Below the pieces are notes generated by a model. The model worked only from the letters and a program-made list of their open reading frames with translations, made no database searches and was not told the origin of the DNA. DNA of 16,500 nucleotides from CAZVJA01 sp964626885 (GTDB lineage: Bacteria; Planctomycetota; Planctomycetia; Planctomycetales; Planctomycetaceae): positions 1-16,500 of the forward strand of contig CAZVJA010000110.1 in assembly GCA_964626885.1 (NCBI GenBank), in the 5' to 3' direction. Numbering within the stretch: position 1 is the stretch's first letter; each line of letters opens with the position of its first letter. Below, in pieces: positions 5,772 through 13,557 of this stretch. The position numbers and the translations under genes are program-made.

Positions 5772-8189
5772 TTACTCCACATACAAAAACTCATTCGCCG
5801 AGAGGACCGCGCGGCAAAGTCCCTGCCAGGTGCGGGTTCGTTTTTCTTGTTCATTGCCGATATCTGACGGCAGCGCCGCTTGATACGTCTTGAGAAACGC
5901 GATCGCGCCAGAAGTTTCGTCGTCGGTCGGCAAGCGCCCATAAGCCCGTTCAAAGATCGCCGCGATTCGCGCGGCGTCGGTTTGCAATTCGCCGTTACCG
6001 AGCAACCTGTCGGCCCAATGCCGCGTCTCGGTAGCCGTCAATTCACTGTTCATCATAAAGAGCGCCTGCGGGGCGACGGTCGTGCTGCCGCGCTCGCCGT
6101 TCGAGGTCGTCGGGTCGGGAAAATCGAACGCCTGGAACACCTCGTAGAGGGCGCTTCGCACAACCGGCAAATAGACCGACCGCCGAGCTGTTTGATAGAC
6201 AACCGGGTTGACGTTGGCGGTGCTGGTGACGTAGTTGCGATTGGGCGTGGTAAGCAGCGTGCCAGTCATGGTCCGATCGAGCGAACCGCCGCAGGCGAGA
6301 ATCGCGTCGCGGATCTCTTCGGCTGAAAGTCGCCGGCGATCCATCCGCCACAGCAGGCGGTTCTCGGGATCGACCGCCGCGGCCCCCTCGTTGTAGCGCG
6401 TGCTCATCTGGTAAGTCGATGAGAGGAGAATCATCCGGTGCAATTGCTTCTCCGACCAGCCGCTCCTCATGAACGTGACGGCGAGATGATCGAGCAGCTC
6501 CGGGTGGGTCGGCGGTTCTCCCAGCAGGCCGAAGTTGTCGGCGGTGCGAACCAGCCCCGCACCGAAGTGGGCCCGCCAGACGCGGTTCACGAAGACTCGC
6601 GCGGTGAGTGGATGCCGACTGCTCGTCAGCCAGCGCGTCAGTTCCAGCCGGCCGGTCGAATCGTTCCCAATCGACGGCGCGGATTCGTCAGCCATGATCT
6701 TCGGGAAGCGGCGTGGTGCCTCCGGTCCCTGGGTGACATGGTTCCCGCGGAAATGAATCCGCACGTTCTGCGGTTTTTCGAGTGAGACCGCCATCACCTC
6801 TGGAATCTTCGGGAGCGATTCCTCGAGCGATTTCTTTTTCGCTTTCAGTTCTTCGAGGTTCGCCGAGTTCCCCCCCGCTTCGCCGACCTTCTTGATTTCG
6901 GCATCGACGGAGGCGATCTCCTTCCGCCCGGCGTTCAGTTGTTCCACTTGTTCGGGGGTAGCCAGCGGACGTTCCTGCCAGCGGGCGACGACGCTGAAAT
7001 TCTCCATCGTCTTCGTCGATTTGAAGATGCCGGCCAGCGCGTAGTAGTCGGCCATCGAGACCGGATCGAATTTGTGATCGTGGCAGCGGGCGCAGCCGAA
7101 CGTCATGCCGAGCACCGCTTTTCCCGTCGTCTCGATCTGCTCGTCGATGATGTCCATCTGCATCTTCATCGGGTCATCTTCCGCAAGCATCTTCGCGGCG
7201 ATCACCAGGTACCCGGTAGCAGTGAGACGCTCGAACAACGGCGTTGGGTCGTTTTCGGGAAGCAGGTCGCCGGCGAGCTGCTCGACAAGAAACCGGTCGT
7301 ACGGCTTGTCGGCATTGAACGCGGCGATGACGTAGTCGCGGTAGCGGAACGCGTTCGCATAGGCGAGGTTTTCATCGAGCCCGTTCGAGTCGCCGTACCG
7401 TGCGACATCCAACCAATGCCGCCCCCACCGCTCGCCGTAATGGGGAGAGGCGAGCAGACGATCGACCACCCGCGCGAAAGCCACGGGGGATTCATCCGCC
7501 AAAAAGTCGCGAATCTCCTCGGGAGTCGGCGGCAAGCCGGTGAGGTCGAAAGTCACCCGGCGAATCAGCGCGCGGCGATCGGCCGGCGGCGCGGGCTCGA
7601 AGCCGGCTGCTTCGAGACGGGCGAGCACGAACGCGTCGATTGATGAAGTCACCCAGTCGGTCCGCTTTACGACCGGCAACGGATGATCGACCGGCGGCCG
7701 GAACGCCCAGAACTCGGTTTGCTTTTTGGTGAACTTCGGATCGAGCAGCGATTGCTCGGCGCTCGCGGCGGCGTTAGCGGGTGTTCCTTCGGCCGACTTT
7801 TCCTGGGGCCACGGTGCTCCCATCTTCACCCAGGCGGTGAGCGCTTCGATTTCTTTTTGCGGAATCTTCGACTTCGGCGGCATGTGAAGCTGGTCGGCGT
7901 GATTCACCGCCAGAATCATCAGGCTATGCTCCGGATCGCCCGGCGCGATGGCTGGGCCGCGCTTTCCGCCGTGGAGCAGCGCGGCGCGCGAATCGGCCCG
8001 AAAGTCACTCTCGGCATTATCGGCCGAATGGCATTCGTGACACCGCTCGACGAGAACTGGCCGGACCTGCTTCTCGAAGAATTCGAATTGCTTGGGGGTG
8101 GGGTCTTCGGCGCGGAGCAAGTTCGGCAGCGTTGCAACCAGTACCAGCGCAACACTCCAAATCCCTACGCAACAGGCTCTGACATTCAC
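5772..8189 (-). CDS. PSCyt1/DUF1549/DUF1553 (PSD1) planctomycete surface protein
   Basis: An 805-residue protein. A hydrophobic N-terminus (about 8-27, ending LLRAED) is a likely signal peptide. PSCyt1 follows at about 35-130 with the haem-binding motif CHECH (50-54) and a possible axial Met103 in HMPPKSK. DUF1549 spans about 180-395, with ERWGRHWLDVARYGDSNG and a second CxxCH, CARCH (366-370). A charged coiled-coil-like segment at about 405-450 precedes DUF1553, which fills the C-terminal part. The order and length are typical of the family. c-type cytochrome function is inferred from the motifs; substrate and electron partner are unknown. The start is GTG at 8189 with a weak ribosome-binding site; no in-frame ATG gives a better signal peptide. 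The gene precedes the DUF1501 gene and probably shares its transcript, subject to the repeats between them. Confidence 0.93.
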   Translation of the reverse strand: MNVRACCVGIWSVALVLVATLPNLLRAEDPTPKQFEFFEKQVRPVLVERCHECHSADNAESDFRADSRAALLHGGKRGPAIAPGDPEHSLMILAVNHADQLHMPPKSKIPQKEIEALTAWVKMGAPWPQEKSAEGTPANAAASAEQSLLDPKFTKKQTEFWAFRPPVDHPLPVVKRTDWVTSSIDAFVLARLEAAGFEPAPPADRRALIRRVTFDLTGLPPTPEEIRDFLADESPVAFARVVDRLLASPHYGERWGRHWLDVARYGDSNGLDENLAYANAFRYRDYVIAAFNADKPYDRFLVEQLAGDLLPENDPTPLFERLTATGYLVIAAKMLAEDDPMKMQMDIIDEQIETTGKAVLGMTFGCARCHDHKFDPVSMADYYALAGIFKSTKTMENFSVVARWQERPLATPEQVEQLNAGRKEIASVDAEIKKVGEAGGNSANLEELKAKKKSLEESLPKIPEVMAVSLEKPQNVRIHFRGNHVTQGPEAPRRFPKIMADESAPSIGNDSTGRLELTRWLTSSRHPLTARVFVNRVWRAHFGAGLVRTADNFGLLGEPPTHPELLDHLAVTFMRSGWSEKQLHRMILLSSTYQMSTRYNEGAAAVDPENRLLWRMDRRRLSAEEIRDAILACGGSLDRTMTGTLLTTPNRNYVTSTANVNPVVYQTARRSVYLPVVRSALYEVFQAFDFPDPTTSNGERGSTTVAPQALFMMNSELTATETRHWADRLLGNGELQTDAARIAAIFERAYGRLPTDDETSGAIAFLKTYQAALPSDIGNEQEKRTRTWQGLCRAVLSANEFLYVE

Positions 8190-8260
8190 CAGGCAGCCTC
8201 GTTCGGTGACATCGGTGTGGCGAGCATGCCACGAAACGCATGCAGGTTCACTGATCTGTC

Positions 8261-8290
8261 AGCATACCAAACGATCTGGCGGCAGGTCAG
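8261..8290 (-). promoter_or_regulatory. Candidate sigma-70 type promoter for the PSCyt1/PSD1 gene
   Basis: On the minus strand, CTGACC (complement of 8285-8290) and TATGCT (complement of 8261-8266) are 18 bases apart, and TGG just before TATGCT makes an extended -10. It lies about 70 bases upstream of the GTG start. A CTGA/TCAG inverted repeat (8251-8262) overlaps the -10 edge, and two GCATGC palindromes (8224-8229, 8238-8243) follow. The call is from hexamer similarity only. Confidence 0.35.
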
Positions 8291-8383
8291 CCCAAACGGA
8301 GGAGATTCGCGGATGGGACCGGTGACTTCGAGACCCCCACCCCCACGAAACGGAGCCTGAGTCCGCGAGCGACGGCCGGCCGA

Positions 8384-8740
8384 TTACTTGCTGACCGGAA
8401 TGTACTTGTTGAACATCTCGGCGTAGTCCTCGCGGACCGGGCTGAAGACGTCGAGCACGACCGCCGGGCCGCCGACCGCCACTGCTTTGTGCGGCGTGTT
8501 CGGCGGGATGATGAACAGCGAGCCGGCTTCGCAGACGCGCGTCTCGTCGCCGATCGTCAGTTCGATGCGCCCCTTGAGGAGCATCCCTCCTTGTTCGTGT
8601 GGATGGGAGTGCAGCGGCACCACCGCCCCTTCGTCCATTTCGAGGTACGAAAGCATCAGGTTTTGTCCGTAGGGGGTGCGCATGCGGCAGCCGGGGACCG
8701 CTTCAATCGGCTGGATGTCGTTGACGTTGATGAAAGGCAT
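8384..8740 (-). CDS. Single-domain cupin protein
   Basis: A 118-residue small beta-barrel protein covering one Cupin_2 domain. Motif 1 is HSHPHEQGGMLLKG, with His44, His46 and Glu49/Gln50 as likely metal ligands; motif 2 is PPNTPHKA with His84. The motif pattern resembles KdgF-like and other small metal-binding cupins, but no substrate can be assigned. No signal peptide is visible. The ATG at 8738-8740 fits the conserved N-terminus; the upstream ribosome-binding sequence is weak. It lies between the activator gene and the PSCyt1/PSD1 gene on the same strand, but gaps of about 240 and 195 bases suggest its own transcript. A perfect CGGCCGGCCG palindrome (8373-8382) lies immediately after its stop. 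Confidence 0.9.
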   Translation of the reverse strand: MPFINVNDIQPIEAVPGCRMRTPYGQNLMLSYLEMDEGAVVPLHSHPHEQGGMLLKGRIELTIGDETRVCEAGSLFIIPPNTPHKAVAVGGPAVVLDVFSPVREDYAEMFNKYIPVSK

Positions 8741-8840
8741 GGCGATTCTCAGTTGTGAGCAGCTGGCTGTGAATTGAAATCTGGCTTCAGGTTATCAGGC
8801 ATCGGGCTTCTGGAAAGGCGGGGGTTAGGATTCAGAGGAT

Positions 8841-8908
8841 AGGGTTTTATGGTGTTAGGTTGCGAGGGTTCGAGGCCTAAAACCATAGAACCCTAAAACC
8901 CTCGAACC
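8841..8908. repeat. Folded intergenic repeat with alternative pairings
   Basis: The region 8841-8894 folds as one hairpin: AGGGTTTTATGGT (8841-8853) with ACCATAGAACCCT (8882-8894), continued by TTAGG (8855-8859) with CCTAA (8876-8880), with one wobble and one mismatch. Two other exact 9-base complements compete: AGGGTTTTA (8841-8849) with TAAAACCCT (8894-8902), and GGTTCGAGG (8867-8875) with CCTCGAACC (8900-8908). It lies about 70 bases downstream of the activator stop, so it might act in termination. The AACCCT-like units suggest a dispersed intergenic repeat. Confidence 0.55.
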
Positions 8909-8977
8909 TTCAGAACTATTCATCTGCCATCATCCGTCTTCCATCCTTCTCTCGCTGTTTTCCGTCCCACGTCCTCC

Positions 8978-11900
8978 TCACCCCACGCCGTGCTTCTTCA
9001 GCTTGCTGAAGAAGGTGCTGCGGGGCATGCCGAGCAGGCGGGCGGCGCGGGCTTTGTTGCCGTCGCATTGTTCGAGCGCGTTGACCAGCATGTCTCGCTC
9101 GTCGGCCGAAAGATCCCCCTGCTCAAATCCACGGCCGTTATGGAAGTTAACCACGGCGATCTGGTTGTGCGACTGCACGGCTTCCGGAGTGTCACCGCGC
9201 GACAAACCGCGCTCCAGGGGGACAATCGATGTGCTTGATATGGCGAGCGGCTTGGCTTCGATCACGTGCCGCGGCAGTTTCGATACGCCGCGGGAGATTT
9301 CCGGAGGGAAGTCGCGCAGCGTCAGCCGATCCTGCTCGGAGAGGACCACCGCCCGCTCGATGACGTTCTCCAGTTCGCGAACGTTCCCCGGCCAATGGTA
9401 GCGTTCCAAGGCCAGAAGCGCTTCATCCTCGATGTGCGTGATTCGCCGCCCGATCTTCGTTGCGGAGCGGTTCAGAAAATGAATCGCCAATTCGAGAATA
9501 TCCTCGGGACGTTCTCGCAGAGCCGGAAGCGCGAGCGTGATCACGTTCAATCGATAGTAGAGATCCTCGCGAAATCTTCCCGCGGCGATCAGTTTTTCCA
9601 GGTTCTGGTGCGTCGCGGTGATGAGCCGCACGTCGACCTCCACGGTCTCCGACCCGCCGACCGGCTCGAAGCATCGTTCCTGCAGAACGCGGAGCAGCTT
9701 GACCTGTGTTTCGGCGGAGATGTCGCCGATTTCATCGAGGAACAGCGTCCCCCCGTGGGCCGCTTCAAAACGACCGATCTTGTCGCGGTGCGCGCCGGTA
9801 AAGGCTCCTTTGACGTGCCCGAAGAGTTCGCTTTCGAGCAGTCCGGGAGAAAGCGCCGCGCAGTGCACCTTGATCATCGGGCCGTCGCGGCGCGGGCTGT
9901 TGTCGTGCAGGACTTGCGCGAGAAGTTCTTTTCCGGTGCCGCTTTCCCCGCGGATGAGGACCGTCGACTCGCTCGATGCGACTTTCTGCACGGTGTCGAG
10001 CACGCGTTCGAGCGCGCGGCTGGTTCCCTTGATTTCTCCCCGTTGAAAGTCCTGCGGCAGGCCGGCAACCGGAGCGGCCTCTTGCTGGGATCGCGTCAAC
10101 TCGGACTGAAGTGCGGCGATCTGGCGCTGTTGCGTGGCGATCCGTTCGACTTTCAGCCGCAGTTCCTCGTTGAGCCGCGTCACGTTCTGGTCGACCTTCG
10201 CACTGTGCAACGCCACGTTGGTGATTTGTCCCAGCGCATTCAGGAACGTGAGATCCTCGGCACTGAATGCGGAGGCCGATTTGTGGCCGCCGAGCAGCAC
10301 CAGGCCGACGACGCCGCTGTCGACTTCCAACGCATGCACGAGATCGGCGCGCAGCTCCAGCAGGACATTCTGCACGGGTGACAATTCACTGCGCGTGCCG
10401 GCGGTCACCCGCTGCAAGCTGCCGGCCTGGCGGAGCGCCGCAAGAAATTCCGCCGAGGGTTCAAATTGGATGGGGATGTTCTGAGAGCCGAGCGCGGCGA
10501 CCAGTTGGAACGACCCTTCGGCGGAAGTGCGGATATACAGGGCCGCACGCTCCACGTTCAAAACGTCGCGGCAGGAAACGAGCATCATTTCCGCCAGTGA
10601 TTCCGGGCTCATCAGGCTCCCCACGGCGCGATTCATCCGCTGCAGGGCCTTATCCAGCTGATACTTCTCGCGAAAGAATTTGCGGTCGATCATCTGCTGA
10701 AACAGGTCGCGCATCCACAGCAGAATCGCCACCACCAACATCAGTACCAAAGCGCTGGTGACGGCCTGTTGACTTCTCAGCGAGATATTCCATTGCTGCG
10801 GCAATAAGACGATGAGCACGACCGCCAGGCAGACGGCGGCGGTCAGCGCGCTGCTGAAAACGTAATACAGCATTCCCTTGCTGATGATCTGATCGACGAG
10901 CATCAACTTGAACCGGACGATACCCACCGTATAAGCCAGCGTGAAACAGAATGCCGCCAGAAAGATCGCGATGCGCGCCCCGCCCAGAGCGAATCGTTCA
11001 TGATCGAACGCGGCAAGGAATAGCGTCCACACCATGCACACCGAAGCCGCCAACCCCGCGAACCACAGCAAACGCAATTGGTTGTATTCCAGAAGATTCT
11101 GCGCGCGGCGAAGGCTCGACCACACAACCGCCAACGCGATCACGAAGTAGGTGGATGCCACAAGGAGATACGCGTAGATCCCGTTGCGAATCCAGCCGAG
11201 CGCCTGCCGCGTTGCTCCGATCTGTTCGGACGACGGCTCACCCCAATTCAACCAGCCGCACCACGACAGCAGCGAGAGCATCATCACGATTGACGCGACC
11301 GGCAAGGAATACAGCAATGCCAGTGACCATGCGGGACGGACCGTGAGTTGCGTCCACGGCTTGGGAAACACCAGAAAGAAGTGCAGCGCGACCACCGGCA
11401 AAATCATCGCACACAGAATGCAGGGAGCCGCCAGACCAAAGCTCCCCGCGATGATCCACCAGTGATTCGTTCCGATAAACGCCCCCAGAGTCACCATGCA
11501 CAGGGCGAAGAACAATCGTGACGGCCGATCGTTCGGGCGATGCCAGAACACCAGTGCGCTGACCGCGAAGATCCCGAATTGCAGCACAAACCAGATCAAC
11601 GAAAACGTCACGCTGCCGGTCGGAAGCGAACTGACCGCGAGGTAGCAGGTGCGGTGCTCACCAGTCCCCTGCTCGATCCATTCGATCTCGACGAAGCGAT
11701 GGAATTCCTTGTCTTCCACCAGGGCCGGGAGCATCTTTGGCTTTTTCAACTCAGAGGGGTCGAAGCCGACATCATAGTAGGTTCCTCCCGTCGGTACCGG
11801 CGCGTCCCGGAGTGCCGCGACCTGCCGCGTAAAATCCATGAAGGTTCGAATGGGGGACTCGTTAATCCGGACGAGCAGATCCCCTTTCTTCGGGTAAGCC

Positions 11901-12097
11901 CCTTTGATGGAGTCGGCGCTGGGAATTTCGCGGATCACCACACCGCGGGTTACATCAGTCGTTTCCGATGCCTCATCGGTCATCAGGCAACGCAAGCCGA
12001 TATCGGGACTCGTGGCGACGTACCCCAACACAAAAATGGAGTAGATCACCACGACGACTGAGCAGCCCCCGAGGAACCAACTCCCTCTGCTGCGCAT
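8978..12097 (-). CDS. Membrane-anchored sigma-54 activator with ComP-like sensor, GAF, AAA+ and Fis-type HTH
   Basis: A 1039-residue protein. One helix (about 8-28) leads to an extracytoplasmic PDZ-like loop (about 40-130, with GVVIREIPSADSIKGAYPKKGDLL-type spacing and KKGDLLVRINE). A bundle of about nine further helices follows (165-462), including the motif HFFLVFP (239-245). Then come a basic linker DRKFFREKYQ (471-480), a GAF-like domain (about 497-632), a coiled coil (637-672) and the AAA+ domain: Walker A GESGTGKE (717-724), GAFTGA (764-769) and Walker B GGTLFLDE (782-789). A Fis-type HTH ends the chain (about 1012-1039). GAFTGA marks it as a sigma-54 RNA polymerase activator. The N-terminal half recalls the Bacillus ComP sensor layout; the ligand is unknown. 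The ATG at 12095-12097 has a good AGGAG nine bases upstream. Candidate operators lie upstream. Confidence 0.93.
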   Translation of the reverse strand: MRSRGSWFLGGCSVVVVIYSIFVLGYVATSPDIGLRCLMTDEASETTDVTRGVVIREIPSADSIKGAYPKKGDLLVRINESPIRTFMDFTRQVAALRDAPVPTGGTYYDVGFDPSELKKPKMLPALVEDKEFHRFVEIEWIEQGTGEHRTCYLAVSSLPTGSVTFSLIWFVLQFGIFAVSALVFWHRPNDRPSRLFFALCMVTLGAFIGTNHWWIIAGSFGLAAPCILCAMILPVVALHFFLVFPKPWTQLTVRPAWSLALLYSLPVASIVMMLSLLSWCGWLNWGEPSSEQIGATRQALGWIRNGIYAYLLVASTYFVIALAVVWSSLRRAQNLLEYNQLRLLWFAGLAASVCMVWTLFLAAFDHERFALGGARIAIFLAAFCFTLAYTVGIVRFKLMLVDQIISKGMLYYVFSSALTAAVCLAVVLIVLLPQQWNISLRSQQAVTSALVLMLVVAILLWMRDLFQQMIDRKFFREKYQLDKALQRMNRAVGSLMSPESLAEMMLVSCRDVLNVERAALYIRTSAEGSFQLVAALGSQNIPIQFEPSAEFLAALRQAGSLQRVTAGTRSELSPVQNVLLELRADLVHALEVDSGVVGLVLLGGHKSASAFSAEDLTFLNALGQITNVALHSAKVDQNVTRLNEELRLKVERIATQQRQIAALQSELTRSQQEAAPVAGLPQDFQRGEIKGTSRALERVLDTVQKVASSESTVLIRGESGTGKELLAQVLHDNSPRRDGPMIKVHCAALSPGLLESELFGHVKGAFTGAHRDKIGRFEAAHGGTLFLDEIGDISAETQVKLLRVLQERCFEPVGGSETVEVDVRLITATHQNLEKLIAAGRFREDLYYRLNVITLALPALRERPEDILELAIHFLNRSATKIGRRITHIEDEALLALERYHWPGNVRELENVIERAVVLSEQDRLTLRDFPPEISRGVSKLPRHVIEAKPLAISSTSIVPLERGLSRGDTPEAVQSHNQIAVVNFHNGRGFEQGDLSADERDMLVNALEQCDGNKARAARLLGMPRSTFFSKLKKHGVG

Positions 12098-12122
12098 GGC
12101 CCTTCTCCTACCGGCGCAGTGA

Positions 12123-12251
12123 AGCGCCGAGTCGCGAAACGAAAACCGACGAATCCAATTCCCCTACACAATAGGAACTTGTAACTTCTTAGTAATCATT
12201 CGGCGCCGAGAAATCAAGAATCGGCGCCGAAAACGATGTGTTTTCGGCGCT
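12123..12251. promoter_or_regulatory. Candidate operator array and promoter upstream of the sigma-54 activator gene
   Basis: Two perfect decamer palindromes TCGGCGCCGA (12200-12209 and 12221-12230) have centres exactly 21 bases apart, so they fall on the same DNA face. The half-site TCGGCGCT follows at 12244-12251, and its inverse AGCGCCGA lies at 12123-12130. A minus-strand TTACTA (complement of 12190-12195) and TATTGT (complement of 12168-12173), spaced 16 bases, form a weak promoter directly downstream of the first palindrome. The sites are about 100-135 bases upstream of the start codon. Autoregulation is an inference. Confidence 0.5.
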
Positions 12252-12284
12252 GTAGGCATCAATTGAGGCTTATGGATAAGCCCC

Positions 12285-12437
12285 ATGGTAACCAAGAAAA
12301 TCCACTGGAAGACTAAGATTTCAGGGATTTTTTGTGCAGTTCTCTATTCCGGCAACCAAACCGCAAGAGTTTCGGCACAGCATGTGCGTAAGCATATCTC
12401 GGCCAGCGAGCAGTTGATGACTGCGGCCAGCTCATAG
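12285..12437 (+). CDS. Doubtful small ORF, 50 residues
   Basis: A plus-strand frame from ATG 12285 to TAG 12435-12437 encodes 50 residues beginning MVTKKIHWKTKISG. It has a short hydrophobic stretch near the start and no recognised domain. A perfect hairpin GGCTTAT/ATAAGCC (12267-12282) ends two bases before the ATG and would hide any ribosome-binding site. It is divergent from the activator gene and shares its operator region. An open frame of this length is expected by chance, so it is listed mainly to describe the gap between 12098 and 12731. Confidence 0.18.
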   Translation: MVTKKIHWKTKISGIFCAVLYSGNQTARVSAQHVRKHISASEQLMTAASS

Positions 12438-12527
12438 AGGTGTTCAGCAGGAATTTATTCGGCCACTTCTCAACTGAGAAAGCCGATTGGATACCCAGCC
12501 TGATCCTCGAAAGGGATAGTTAGTCCG

Positions 12528-12665
12528 TCAAAGCCTGGTTGTGGAAGATCCCCTGAAGGCAGCCTGACCCACTCTGCTTCTCAGTTCCCCAATCGCGAAT
12601 ATGTGATCCAGGTTTTGTTGGGCGTCCTTTTCGAGGATCATTTTTTGCGCGTGATCCGCGCTCAT
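12528..12665 (-). CDS. Doubtful small ORF downstream of the QueD gene, 45 residues
   Basis: A minus-strand frame from ATG 12665 to TGA 12528-12530 encodes 45 residues starting MSADHAQKMILEKDAQQNL. The composition is ordinary for a soluble protein: charged and helical, with no run of rare residues. It begins 66 bases after the QueD stop on the same strand, with GGGGGTGAG about ten bases upstream as a possible ribosome-binding site. An alternative minus-strand frame (12520-12717) overlaps it and looks less protein-like. No family is recognised and chance is a real possibility. Confidence 0.28.
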   Translation of the reverse strand: MSADHAQKMILEKDAQQNLDHIFAIGELRSRVGQAAFRGSSTTRL

Positions 12666-12731
12666 GGGGACAATGCTCACCCCCGATGAAGCCGCTCGCG
12701 GAATACAGGGAAACCATCTGCGGAGAGAGGC

Positions 12732-13136
12732 CTACTTACCCCGATAGACCGCTCGGGCTCGGGGTGTTTCCCAGAGTTCGACTTCCAAAATGGGAAGTCC
12801 CTCTTCCTTGGCGCGGTCGTAGATCAGCCGGGCGATATTCTCCGCGGTCGGATTTTCCGGAATTACGAACACCGGTTGGTCCATCTGACGCAGGATCGGG
12901 AGCAAGGGATCTCGCTCACATAGAATCATCTGGTGATCGAGATGCTGATCGACCCAGGTGCTGATCCGGCGCTTAATTTCGGTGAAATCGACGAGCATCC
13001 CCGTTTCGTCGAGCTTATCTCCTTCCAAAACGACGACCGCTTTCCCGTTATGTCCATGCAGAGATCGACATCGGCCGTTGTAATTCAACAACCGGTGGCC
13101 GTAGCAGAAGTCGATTTCTTGAGTGACACGGTACAT
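12732..13136 (-). CDS. queD: 6-pyruvoyl tetrahydropterin synthase / QueD family protein
   Basis: A 134-residue protein, normal for QueD (6-carboxy-5,6,7,8-tetrahydropterin synthase), which converts dihydroneopterin triphosphate in the queuosine and 7-deazaguanine pathway. The zinc ligands are His14, His27 and His29. Cys23 in CRSLHGH matches the catalytic CxxxHGH motif and argues against the PTPS-III subtype, which carries Glu there. Other family motifs are MLVDFTEIK, LDHQMIL and NPTAENIARLIYD. The frame is open 59 codons further upstream to 13313, but that extension is rich in Trp, Pro and Arg and unlike family members, so ATG 13134-13136 is chosen; its ribosome-binding site is poor. No other queuosine genes and no preQ1 riboswitch were seen nearby. 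A eukaryote-like PTPS role is less likely. Confidence 0.88.
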   Translation of the reverse strand: MYRVTQEIDFCYGHRLLNYNGRCRSLHGHNGKAVVVLEGDKLDETGMLVDFTEIKRRISTWVDQHLDHQMILCERDPLLPILRQMDQPVFVIPENPTAENIARLIYDRAKEEGLPILEVELWETPRARAVYRGK

Positions 13137-13297
13137 GCGAAATCCATCGAAAAGAGTGGGTGACCAGCTCTTGGGTCCACGCCAAGCAGGGGGGGCGGCC
13201 AGACCAAGCCACCAAGGATGAACTCCATCGACTGCTGAACGGGGCGGTCGGATTCCCAAAGGAGCCAACCAAGGAGCGTCTCGTGAGGGCTTTTTGA
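13127..13297 (+). other. Protein-like open frame upstream of the QueD gene, possible gene remnant
   Basis: The plus-strand frame between TGA 13124-13126 and TGA 13295-13297 has no stop for 56 codons. Its only plausible start is GTG 13160, which would give 45 residues. The translation includes ATKDELHRLLNGAVGFPKEP, which looks like real protein sequence, unlike the antisense frame. No family is recognised. It overlaps the first bases of the QueD gene on the opposite strand. It may be a remnant of a larger gene, a true small gene, or chance. Confidence 0.25.
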
Positions 13298-13363
13298 GCC
13301 GCTTCAACGCCACTAGTGATTCTAAAGCTGGGAACTGCTGTCAACAAGCAACTTCCACGCCGG

Positions 13364-13498
13364 CTAGGTCGACGTGAACCGAGAGATCAGCCACCCGACA
13401 ATGACAATCGTCCCTACGAGGACGGCATAATGTGCGGGCGACGCCTCTTGCCAGTAGTTGAACAGGAATTCGAACCAGACACCCAAGAAATGTTCCAT
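13364..13498 (-). CDS. Small single-span membrane protein
   Basis: A 44-residue protein with an aromatic, amphipathic N-terminal half (MEHFLGVWFEFLFNYW), a short hinge EASPAHY and one hydrophobic transmembrane segment at about 23-39, ending in RFTST. The ATG at 13496-13498 has GAGAGGG about seven bases upstream, a fair ribosome-binding site. A longer frame opening 21 codons upstream is possible but its extra residues look non-coding. No family is recognised. It follows the small acidic ORF at 13558-13689 and lies between CinA and QueD genes on the same strand, so it may share their transcript. The clean membrane-segment pattern makes it more credible than other small frames here. Confidence 0.55.
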   Translation of the reverse strand: MEHFLGVWFEFLFNYWQEASPAHYAVLVGTIVIVGWLISRFTST

Positions 13499-13557
13499 GG
13501 AAGGACCCTCTCGGCACCAGAACGGCGCAAATAGACCAGGGGCGGCCCTCTCCAATT

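Noticed and set aside
4149..5867. 572-codon open frame on the plus strand
   Set aside because: It lies antisense to the DUF1501 gene, whose motifs and Tat signal are clear. The translation is rich in Val, Arg, Gln and His with no domain, as expected of a shadow frame in GC-rich DNA.
9266..10381. 371-codon open frame on the plus strand
   Set aside because: It is antisense to the AAA+ and GAF part of the sigma-54 activator, whose motifs are unambiguous.
12520..12717. 65-codon minus-strand frame
   Set aside because: Composition is rich in Gly, Ser, His and Arg with no domain; the overlapping 45-codon frame at 12528-12665 is more protein-like.
13137..13313. 59-residue N-terminal extension of the QueD protein
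   Set aside because: The extension is rich in Trp, Pro and Arg, unlike QueD N-termini, and family members begin at the MYRVTQEIDF position.
13319..13344. Promoter for the QueD gene (TTGACA with TAGAAT on the minus strand)
   Set aside because: The -35 hexamer is perfect but the spacer is only 14 bases, too short for a convincing sigma-70 promoter, and the leader would be about 180 bases.
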